Part shown: in pieces, positions 1 through 6,047 of the stretch
How the letters are laid out: every line of letters begins with the position of its first letter
Numbering within the stretch: position 1 is the stretch's first letter
From: IMCC26077 sp964561165
Lineage (GTDB): Bacteria > Actinomycetota > Actinomycetes > Nanopelagicales > Nanopelagicaceae
Reading direction: 5' to 3'
DNA: 12,862 nt
Assembly (NCBI GenBank): GCA_964561165.1
Contig: CAZLOJ010000031.1
Location: forward strand, 1-12,862
Position numbers and translations under genes: made by a program
The notes under the pieces: generated by a model
The model's input: the letters and a program-made list of their open reading frames with translations, nothing else
Databases searched by the model: none
Told to the model about the DNA's origin: nothing

Positions 1-46
1 ACCGCTGGAAAGCTCTACCGCTGGAAAGCTCTACCGCTGGAAAGCT
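1..46. repeat. 16-bp tandem repeat at the left edge of the window
   Basis: The unit ACCGCTGGAAAGCTCT occurs twice exactly (1-16 and 17-32), followed by a third copy that matches for 14 bases (33-46). The third copy is the coding end of kgd. The kgd stop codon lies at 31-33, so the repeats lie just past and across the gene's 3' end. The repeat sits exactly at the sequence edge and copies the end of a gene, so an assembly artefact is as likely as a true tandem duplication. Confidence 0.85.
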
Positions 47-3000
47 TCGAAGATCAGCGCTTTCTGCTCCTCTTCATGGAGATGGTGATTACCTGTTGCT
101 GGCGCTGCAGATGCTAACCGCGACACACGTCGCACCGATCGGCCATCAAGTGATTCCATCGAGTTCAGTGCAAAGAACGGCCATGCACCTTGGTTCGCTG
201 GCTCATCCTGAACCCACAAGATATTTGCGTTTGGATGCTTCGCTACTTCAGCGTGAATACCTGCAGCAGGGAATGGATACAACTGTTCAACTCGAACGAT
301 CGCGGTAGTGAGTTCATTGAGCTTTGCTCGTTCTGCGACAAGCTCGTGATAGACCTTGCCAGAGCAGAAGATTAACCGCGTTGCATTTGTGACCATTGGG
401 TCTGGAATAACTGTTTGGAAACGTCCTGACGTGAAATCTTCCAACTTCGATGCGGCAGCCTTTAGGCGGAGCATCGATTTAGGTTCAAAGACAATGAGCG
501 GTCGACGAGCAGGGTTTGCCATATGCCAGCGGAGTAGGTGGAAGTACGAGGCTGGGCTCGATGGTTGTGCCACCGTCATGTTGTTCTCTGCACAGAGCTG
601 GAGGAAGCGCTCGATACGAGCTGATGAGTGATCTGGTCCTTGCCCTTCGTAGCCATGCGGCAAGAGCATCACTACCGAGGAGCGTTCGCCCCACTTTTGC
701 AGTGCAGAAGAGATGAACTCATCAATGATGGTTTGTGCGCCGTTCGCGAAATCACCGAACTGCGCCTCCCATAACACGAGCGCATCATCTCGTTCTACCG
801 AGTATCCATACTCAAAACCAAGAGCTGCATACTCAGAGAGGAGTGAGTTCACGACAAAGAACTGATTCTCATTAGAGATCAAGCCACGAAGTGGAATCCA
901 TTCACTGCCATTATTTCCATCGACAATGACTGCATGACGTTGACTGAATGTGCCTCGTCCAACATCTTGTCCAGCCAAGCGAATGTGCTTTCCCTCTAAT
1001 AAGAGCGAACCAAAAGCAAGCGCTTCGCCCATCGCCCAGTCGATTGTGCCCTCGTTAAGCATTTCAACGCGGCGCGATAGCTGGGGAAGCAGCTTGGGAT
1101 GAACAGCAAAGCCCTCAGGGATCGCTATCTGGGTAGCAGCGATTGCTCGCGCGACCTCTTCGCTGATCGCGGTAGCTGCATCTTCTGGTGCAAGAACTTT
1201 CTTGGCATCGAGGGTTGGCGCACTGGCCTCTTTGTTATGTACCGCTGCGAAAATCGCCTCAAGTTGAGTCTGGAAATCTCGGGTGACCTCTTCTGCCTCT
1301 TCCATGGTGATGTCGCCACGTCCCACGAGCGCCTCTATATAGAGGGTGCGGGTGGTGCGCTTTGCATCGATGAGTTTGTACATCAATGGTTGGGTGAAGC
1401 TTGGCTCATCGCCTTCGTTGTGGCCGCGGCGACGGTAACAAATCATGTCGATGACGACATCCTTGTTGAATGCCTGGCGATATTCGTAAGCCAAACGGGC
1501 AACGCGTACGCACGCCTCTGGGTCATCACCGTTAACGTGGAAGATTGGCGCTTGAACCATACGTGCGACATCAGTGGCATATGTTGATGAACGAGCCGCA
1601 CTCGGTGAAGTCGTAAAGCCAACTTGATTATTGATAACGATGTGGATTGTTCCACCTGTGCGGTAGCCCGGAAGTTGCGAAAGGTTAAGCGTCTCTGCAA
1701 CTACGCCTTGGCCGGCGAATGCTGCATCACCATGGAGGAGAATTGGCACAACAGAGAATGCATCGCGAATATTGATCTTGTCTTGCTTCGCACGGACGAT
1801 TCCCTCGAGAACTGGATTGACTGCCTCTAAGTGCGATGGGTTCGCTGCGAGATAGACCTTCGTCTGCGCACCTGAGTCTGCCGTGAAGACCGATTGCGTA
1901 CCGAGGTGATACTTCACATCTCCAGAACCCTGGACTGAATTATCTTGGTAGTGGCCCTCGAACTCTTGGAAGATCTGTCCGTGTGGTTTTCCAGCGACAT
2001 TGGCGAGGACGTTAAGTCGACCGCGGTGTGGCATTCCAATACATACTTCATCGAGCTTCTCTTCTGCTGCTGCAATGAGAATGGCATCGAGAATCGGGAT
2101 GACTGATTCGCCACCTTCTAGTGAGAAGCGCTTTTGTCCTACGAATTTTGTTTGGAGGAATGTTTCAAAAGCTTCGGCGCTGTTGAGCTTACGTAGGATT
2201 CGAAGTTGTTCGTCTCTATCCATCTTCTCAGCTGGAACTTCAAGGCGAGCTTGCATCCACTTTCGCTCAGCTGGGTTACTTAGATGCATGTACTCAATGC
2301 CGATTGTTCGGCAGTATGCGTTACGCAAGATTCCGAGAATGTCGCGCAGTTTCATAAATTGCTTGCCACCAAATCCACCAGTGGCAACTTCTCGATCGAG
2401 ATCCCAGAGCGTTAGCCCATGGGTGACTGTGTCGAGATCTGGGTGGATACGTAATTTGAATTCAAGTGGATCAACATCTGCCATGAGGTGGCCACGACTG
2501 CGGAAAGCGTGGATGAGTTCCTGGACGCGGGCGGTCTTATGGATGTCATCATCTTTGCTGCGATCCAAATCGGTATTCCATCGAATAGGAACATAAGGAA
2601 TGCGCAGCGCAGTGAAGATTTCGTCGTAGAAACTCTCTGCGCCAAGGAGGAGCTCATGAATTCGGCGGAGGTAATCGCCCGATTGCGCACCTTGGATGAT
2701 TCGGTGGTCATATGTGCTGGTAAGCGTGACAACTTTGCTCACAGCCATTCGAGCAAGAGTCTCTTCGTTTGTTCCTTGGAATTCGGCGGGGTATTCCATC
2801 GATCCAACACCGAGAATCAGGCCTTGCCCTTCCATTAAACGAGGAACTGAGTGGACAGTGCCGATCGTTCCTGGATTGGTGAGCGAGACGGTCGTGCCGG
2901 CGAAATCTTCGACAGTGAGTCCACCAGAGCGCGCCTTCTTAATTAGTGATTCATATGTCTCAAGGAATTGTGCGAAGTCCATTGACTCGCAACCCTTGAT

Positions 3001-3909
3001 AGAAGGCACAAGGAGTTGGCGAGTGCCATCTGATTTCGCAAGATCGATCGCGATACCGATATTTATATGGTCTGGTCTGCCGATTGCAGGCTTACCCTCA
3101 ATAGTTGTGTAGTACGCATTCATCTCTGGCATCGCACGGAGCGCTTTCACCATGGCGTAACCAATGAGATGTGTGAACGAAACTTTGCCGCCACGCGCAC
3201 GTTGCATATGGTTGTTGATGACGATGCGATTATCGATTAATAATTTTGCTGGGATTGAGCGAACGCTTGTTGCGGTAGGCACGTTAAGTGATGCCTCCAT
3301 GTTGGTAACAACTCGCGCTGCTGTTCCTCGGAGCGGGTCGACTTGTCCTGCAGATGGAGAGGTGACTACCGGTGCGCTCTTTTGTAATGGCTGCGCAGGA
3401 AGTGGATCAGAGGTGCGCGGCGCTTTTGAGATAACTGATTGTGGCTGCGCTGCAGAAGCCGCGGCAGTGGTTGGTGCAGAAGTTTGTACTGAAGCACCAG
3501 CTGCTGAATTAGATGGTGAACTCGATGGCGAGCTAGATGGTGCAGTAGCTGGAGCAACAGGCGCGCTTGTTGTGCTCGCCGTGCTCGCACCATTTCCCTG
3601 CGTAAGTGGTGCACTTGAACTTTTCGGGGCTGGTGGACGTCCTCCACTTGCTGGGAGGGTAAGACCAGGTGGTAATGAAAAACTTTGATTGGCTTGTGTT
3701 GATGCGTGAGACCCATGTGTTTGAGCGGGAGCAGAGGTCACTTGCCTTGAGGTGCTACCGCCGTGACTTCCGGGCTGATGTGCACCGCTAGCGAATAGCG
3801 TTTTCCATTGATCATCTACTGAATCGGGGTTCGCGAGATATTTTTCGTACATCTCATCGACAAGCCATTCATTGGCGCCAAAATCCCCAGCGAAGTCTGT
3901 AGTCGACAC
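31..3909 (-). CDS. kgd: Multifunctional 2-oxoglutarate decarboxylase/dehydrogenase (Kgd/OdhA type, E1o fused to an E2-like domain)
   Basis: This is the thiamine-diphosphate enzyme that decarboxylates 2-oxoglutarate in the actinobacterial TCA cycle. In this family an E2-type succinyltransferase domain is fused to the E1 component, and the lipoyl groups are supplied by partner subunits. From the chosen start (1292 aa): an N-terminal helix NEWLVDEMYEKY at residues 13-24; an Ala/Ser/Thr/Pro-rich linker at about 45-195; an E2-like acyltransferase domain at about 205-425 with DHRIIQG at 401-407 (Gln where classical E2 has Asp, as expected for Kgd); then the E1 part. E1 landmarks are MPHRGRLN (His628), the ThDP/Mg motif from GDAAFAGQG (about 727) to the NN pair (760-761), and RGTFSQRH ending at His992. 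The GTG at 3907-3909 is preferred because GGGAG lies 5 bases upstream and the protein then begins close to the family N-terminus. An upstream GTG (3964-3966) would add 19 residues but lacks a ribosome site. The gene is divergent from the SDR gene. It is slightly longer than the roughly 1230-aa mycobacterial enzyme, mainly through the linker. Confidence 0.96.
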   Translation of the reverse strand: MSTTDFAGDFGANEWLVDEMYEKYLANPDSVDDQWKTLFASGAHQPGSHGGSTSRQVTSAPAQTHGSHASTQANQSFSLPPGLTLPASGGRPPAPKSSSAPLTQGNGASTASTTSAPVAPATAPSSSPSSSPSNSAAGASVQTSAPTTAAASAAQPQSVISKAPRTSDPLPAQPLQKSAPVVTSPSAGQVDPLRGTAARVVTNMEASLNVPTATSVRSIPAKLLIDNRIVINNHMQRARGGKVSFTHLIGYAMVKALRAMPEMNAYYTTIEGKPAIGRPDHINIGIAIDLAKSDGTRQLLVPSIKGCESMDFAQFLETYESLIKKARSGGLTVEDFAGTTVSLTNPGTIGTVHSVPRLMEGQGLILGVGSMEYPAEFQGTNEETLARMAVSKVVTLTSTYDHRIIQGAQSGDYLRRIHELLLGAESFYDEIFTALRIPYVPIRWNTDLDRSKDDDIHKTARVQELIHAFRSRGHLMADVDPLEFKLRIHPDLDTVTHGLTLWDLDREVATGGFGGKQFMKLRDILGILRNAYCRTIGIEYMHLSNPAERKWMQARLEVPAEKMDRDEQLRILRKLNSAEAFETFLQTKFVGQKRFSLEGGESVIPILDAILIAAAEEKLDEVCIGMPHRGRLNVLANVAGKPHGQIFQEFEGHYQDNSVQGSGDVKYHLGTQSVFTADSGAQTKVYLAANPSHLEAVNPVLEGIVRAKQDKINIRDAFSVVPILLHGDAAFAGQGVVAETLNLSQLPGYRTGGTIHIVINNQVGFTTSPSAARSSTYATDVARMVQAPIFHVNGDDPEACVRVARLAYEYRQAFNKDVVIDMICYRRRGHNEGDEPSFTQPLMYKLIDAKRTTRTLYIEALVGRGDITMEEAEEVTRDFQTQLEAIFAAVHNKEASAPTLDAKKVLAPEDAATAISEEVARAIAATQIAIPEGFAVHPKLLPQLSRRVEMLNEGTIDWAMGEALAFGSLLLEGKHIRLAGQDVGRGTFSQRHAVIVDGNNGSEWIPLRGLISNENQFFVVNSLLSEYAALGFEYGYSVERDDALVLWEAQFGDFANGAQTIIDEFISSALQKWGERSSVVMLLPHGYEGQGPDHSSARIERFLQLCAENNMTVAQPSSPASYFHLLRWHMANPARRPLIVFEPKSMLRLKAAASKLEDFTSGRFQTVIPDPMVTNATRLIFCSGKVYHELVAERAKLNELTTAIVRVEQLYPFPAAGIHAEVAKHPNANILWVQDEPANQGAWPFFALNSMESLDGRSVRRVSRLASAAPATGNHHLHEEEQKALIFEAFQR
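3507..3542. repeat. 12-bp coding tandem repeat in the kgd linker
   Basis: Three imperfect 12-bp units (3507-3518, 3519-3530, 3531-3542; core GATGGYGA) encode a Ser-Ser-Ser-Pro repeat in the low-complexity linker of Kgd. The period is a multiple of three, so copy-number change keeps the reading frame. This suggests the linker length can drift without damaging the enzyme. Confidence 0.7.
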
Positions 3910-3914
3910 TGACT

Positions 3915-3919
3915 CTCCC
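3915..3919 (-). promoter_or_regulatory. Ribosome binding site that sets the kgd start
   Basis: On the minus strand GGGAG ends 5 bases before the GTG at 3907-3909. No comparable purine tract precedes the upstream in-frame GTG at 3964-3966. This supports the shorter 1292-aa protein. Confidence 0.6.
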
Positions 3920-3953
3920 AGTACTCGTTTAAGGCAAGGGTATCGAGCATCGG

Positions 3954-4150
3954 GGGTGGTTATCACCCAGAGCGGTCACCGGAGAGGGTGAGGTTGCTCA
4001 ACTTCCCGGCGCTGCGGGAGGGGCTGCCGGTTCGAATACCGGAATAGCGCTCGCCGCCATCCGGCGGGCTGCGGATTACCCCAGATTTCTGGGCTCCTCC
4101 AGTTATCCAGAGCGCGGAACCTGAACCTCGCGTTGCCCTGGGCGCTCAGG
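3954..4150. other. GC-rich array of consecutive short hairpins between divergent kgd and the SDR gene
   Basis: This roughly 200-bp stretch (41 of 60 bases G or C in 4021-4080) resolves into adjacent, non-overlapping inverted repeats. They are GGGTG/CACCC (3954-3958/3964-3968), TCACC/GGTGA (3976-3980/3987-3991), CTTCCCG/CGGGAGG with one G-T pair (4002-4008/4015-4021), CCGGT/ACCGG (4027-4031/4038-4042), CCGCC/GGCGG (4054-4058/4063-4067), CCCAG/CTGGG (4080-4084/4089-4093), CGCGG/TCGCG with one G-T pair (4113-4117/4128-4132) and CCTG/CAGG (4137-4140/4147-4150). GAGCGC/GCGCTC (4110-4115/4142-4147) is an alternative outer stem for the last two. Loops are mostly 4-6 nt. None has a T-tract, so these are not typical intrinsic terminators. 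Possible roles are a structured 5' leader for either gene, a small RNA or a protein-binding region; none is recognised. High GC alone makes short stems easier to form by chance. Confidence 0.5.
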
Positions 4151-4167
4151 CACTGAAGAGTACGTCC

Positions 4168-4929
4168 ATGACAACCCCTGCTAATCCTGCTCCTGCGCCT
4201 GCTACCAGTTCGCCTGCCAGCGCGAATCCCGATGGGGCACCGGTACGTGCATTAGTCACTGGCGGATCACGTGGCATTGGTCTTGAGATTGCTCGCGCGT
4301 TACACGCACGTGGCATCGACACCACAATTCTTGGTCAGGATAGTGAGCGAGTTGCGAATGCTGCGCAAGCGTTAGGCGTATCGAGTATCTGTTGCGATGT
4401 TCGTGACTATAAGAAATTGCAAAGACATAGCGAAGCTGTTGCACCTTTCGACATACTCGTGCTCTCGCATGGCGTCATGTCCGAGAAGATGTCGAAAACT
4501 ATGCGCGCATCGAAAGAAGATTGGGATCGCACGCTCGACATCAATCTCACCGGCGTATTTAATGTTGTGAATATCTTTGGTCAACACTTAGTCGAGAAAC
4601 GACATGGTCGCATAATCGTATTAAGTGCATGTCTTGGTCGAATGTCTGGTCCAGGAAACGCTGGCGGTCTTGCGCCGTATCGAATCAGCAAAGCAGGAGT
4701 GAATGCATTTGTTAGAAACTTGGCTCATGAAACAGGGCTTGGTTCGCGTGGAGTACTCGTTGATGCGATATGCCCTAATCACTCAAAGACCGACATGGGC
4801 GGTCCTGATGCACCACGTACTGCAGCAGAAGGTGCCGAGACTGCGATTTGGTTAGCTACGCGAAGTTTCACTCCTGGCGTAGACCAAACAGGTTTACTTT
4901 GGGAAGATAGAGAAGTTGTGCCATGGTGA
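4168..4929 (+). CDS. Short-chain dehydrogenase/reductase, carbonyl-reductase-like
   Basis: This is a 253-aa classical SDR with a Rossmann fold, predicted cytosolic and NAD(P)H-dependent, acting on a carbonyl/alcohol substrate that the sequence does not reveal. The cofactor motif TGGSRGIG is at residues 31-38, LSHG (counterpart of NNAG) at 99-102, the structural Asn at 126, the catalytic Ser at 153 (LSAC) and YRISK (Tyr171, Lys175) at 171-175, so the Asn-Ser-Tyr-Lys set is complete. The C-terminal GGPDAPRTAAEGAET and the closing VVPW resemble the ending of carbonyl-reductase-type SDRs. The first 25 residues are Ala/Pro-rich and precede the usual SDR start. The ATG at 4168 is nevertheless the only plausible start before the cofactor motif, with GAAGAG 7 bases upstream. 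FabG-type 3-oxoacyl reductase is an alternative, but no fatty-acid genes are nearby. It is probably co-transcribed with the membrane-protein gene 12 bp downstream. Confidence 0.9.
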   Translation: MTTPANPAPAPATSSPASANPDGAPVRALVTGGSRGIGLEIARALHARGIDTTILGQDSERVANAAQALGVSSICCDVRDYKKLQRHSEAVAPFDILVLSHGVMSEKMSKTMRASKEDWDRTLDINLTGVFNVVNIFGQHLVEKRHGRIIVLSACLGRMSGPGNAGGLAPYRISKAGVNAFVRNLAHETGLGSRGVLVDAICPNHSKTDMGGPDAPRTAAEGAETAIWLATRSFTPGVDQTGLLWEDREVVPW

Positions 4930-4935
4930 GAGGGG
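4928..4935 (+). promoter_or_regulatory. Ribosome binding site overlapping the SDR stop codon
   Basis: GAGAGGGG begins inside the TGA stop of the SDR gene and ends 6 bases before the GTG at 4942. This fixes the start of the downstream membrane protein and points to translational coupling of the two genes. Confidence 0.6.
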
Positions 4936-4941
4936 TTATTC

Positions 4942-5328
4942 GTGAACTTAAGAAATGTAACTAACTTACGTCGACTAACCTCAACAATTGTTGCAGGCGA
5001 AGCGATATTGCTGTTCTTTCTCGCTCTATTCTTAATTGTTGAATCATTCATTTCGGAAGCGAAGAATTTTGATGCCTTAATCGCCGAGATCTTCTTTGCG
5101 ATACTTGGTGGTTTAGGTCTGCTCTTTGCAGCTAGAGGAATTAGGCGAGGCAAGCGATATGGGAATTCTCCATCTCTTTTAGCAAATCTGATTGCTCTAG
5201 CTGTTGCGTACTACATTTTTGAAGGTGGTTGGCCTGGGATAGCCCTGCTTCTTGGGTTCTTTGCGTTACTAGCTATATCGGGAATTCTGATGATTACCGC
5301 GCAATTGTCGAAATCAATTAAAGATTAA
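4942..5328 (+). CDS. Small four-helix integral membrane protein of unknown function
   Basis: This 128-aa protein is not recognised as a named family. Four hydrophobic segments are visible at about residues 14-36, 44-64, 77-93 and 97-119. A basic loop (RGIRRGKRYG, 65-74) between helices 2 and 3 suggests that this loop faces the cytosol, which would place both termini inside. There are no Cys or His pairs or other obvious catalytic residues. The GTG start is supported by a strong purine tract that overlaps the stop of the preceding SDR gene. The 12-bp gap makes a two-gene operon with the SDR likely. It ends 68 bp before the GGDEF-like gene, so it could also belong to the Tad transcript, although nothing in its sequence links it to pilus assembly. 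Confidence 0.8.
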   Translation: MNLRNVTNLRRLTSTIVAGEAILLFFLALFLIVESFISEAKNFDALIAEIFFAILGGLGLLFAARGIRRGKRYGNSPSLLANLIALAVAYYIFEGGWPGIALLLGFFALLAISGILMITAQLSKSIKD

Positions 5329-5396
5329 AGAGGGAAGTGTAGTAACAGAAATGAAACTATCCGTGTACACAAGAGAGTGCATCAGTTCATCTCTAC

Positions 5397-5951
5397 TTGC
5401 GAGATAGCGTTCGTACTTTGAGCAGAAAAAAGATTCTTGCGGAGCTTGTAAGCCATGATGGATTACATGATTCACTAACTGGGCTCCTAGCTTTACCAGC
5501 ATTTATCGAAAGTGCCACTAGGATCATTTCGTCAACAATGCGCAGCAACGGTTCATTGAACATTTTCTTAGTTTCGTTACTTAACACCAATAAACCCCAT
5601 GTTCGACAATTAGCTGTCACTAGCCAGCGAGCACTCTCTGATATGCAAGAGAGTGAAATTAATGAATTGGCCGCCCGAATGGTGATGGGCGCTGGTATTT
5701 TGAAGCGCGAAATTCGAGAGGCTGATTTGGCCTGTAGGTATACATTCACAGATTTCATACTTCTCAATATGGGTGATTACGAGGTAATAGCGAAAAAAAT
5801 CCACAGCATCGGTGAACAGATCACCTCATCTGTTGTTGGAACCACAATTGAATCTGCTTCTGAGAATGGAGGAAATCTCAGCGCGCAGAACGCCCTACTC
5901 TCCGCAATTGCGACAGTGGAGGCGCTACAGGTTGCGCAGTCGTCGCAGTAA
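5397..5951 (+). CDS. Degenerate GGDEF-domain protein with an I-site-like RxxD, first gene of the Tad block
   Basis: This 184-aa protein consists almost entirely of one diguanylate-cyclase-like fold with no sensor or membrane segment. The family's DxLTGL motif is intact at residues 25-30. The signature motif is replaced: RY-TFTDF (116-120) stands where RY-GGDEF is expected, and the metal-binding Asp that normally follows the first strand is missing (FLVSLLNTNK). The allosteric I-site pattern RxxD is present (Arg107, Asp110) exactly five residues before the degenerate motif. Family knowledge therefore predicts no c-di-GMP synthesis and possible c-di-GMP binding; that role is inference. The TTG at 5397 is the first possible start in this frame, and it has no ribosome site. 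A second TTG at 5418 and a frameshift from an 18-codon reading frame at 5351 are alternatives. It precedes cpaF by 96 bp, where TadZ/CpaE often lies in actinobacterial clusters. Confidence 0.75.
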   Translation: MRDSVRTLSRKKILAELVSHDGLHDSLTGLLALPAFIESATRIISSTMRSNGSLNIFLVSLLNTNKPHVRQLAVTSQRALSDMQESEINELAARMVMGAGILKREIREADLACRYTFTDFILLNMGDYEVIAKKIHSIGEQITSSVVGTTIESASENGGNLSAQNALLSAIATVEALQVAQSSQ

Positions 5952-5964
5952 AGACGGTGGAATA

Positions 5965-6016
5965 CTCCACAAGCTCATTTATTTCGAAACTCTCCACAAG
6001 CACAATTAATCCACAG
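5965..6016. promoter_or_regulatory. Cluster of TCCACA motifs upstream of cpaF
   Basis: The gap before cpaF holds three TCCACA hexamers (5966-5971, 5993-5998, 6010-6015). The first two lie in an exact 10-bp direct repeat, CTCCACAAGC (5965-5974 and 5992-6001). Two more copies flank the gap: AATCCACAG at 5798-5806, which matches 6008-6016 exactly, and TGTGGAT at 6092-6098 in reverse orientation. The elements resemble DnaA boxes (consensus TTATCCACA). The best, at 6007-6015, matches 8 of 9 bases. They may be operator repeats for DnaA or another regulator. No clear -10/-35 promoter was found beside them. Confidence 0.4.
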
Positions 6017-6047
6017 TCCATTCCGTGCTCGCGGTCGCAATTTTGCC

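Noticed and set aside
2000..2596. 198-codon open frame on the plus strand inside kgd
   Set aside because: It is antisense to conserved E1 sequence, its translation is Ser/Arg-rich without domain similarity, and it is explained as a shadow of kgd.
3164..3688. 174-codon open frame on the plus strand inside kgd
   Set aside because: It lies opposite the Ala/Ser/Pro-rich linker of kgd, where biased codons keep the opposite strand open. It has no recognisable domain and no ribosome site.
4021..4050. tRNA-like T-arm (GGTTCGAATACC) in the kgd-SDR intergenic region
   Set aside because: The flanking 5-bp stem does not pair at the required positions on either strand, and no matching acceptor, D or anticodon arms were found. 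TTCGAA is palindromic and fits better as the loop of a CCGGT/ACCGG hairpin.
4080..4093. CCCAG-ATTT-CTGGG as an intrinsic terminator
   Set aside because: The stem is only five pairs, no T-tract follows on either strand, and it lies between divergent gene starts.
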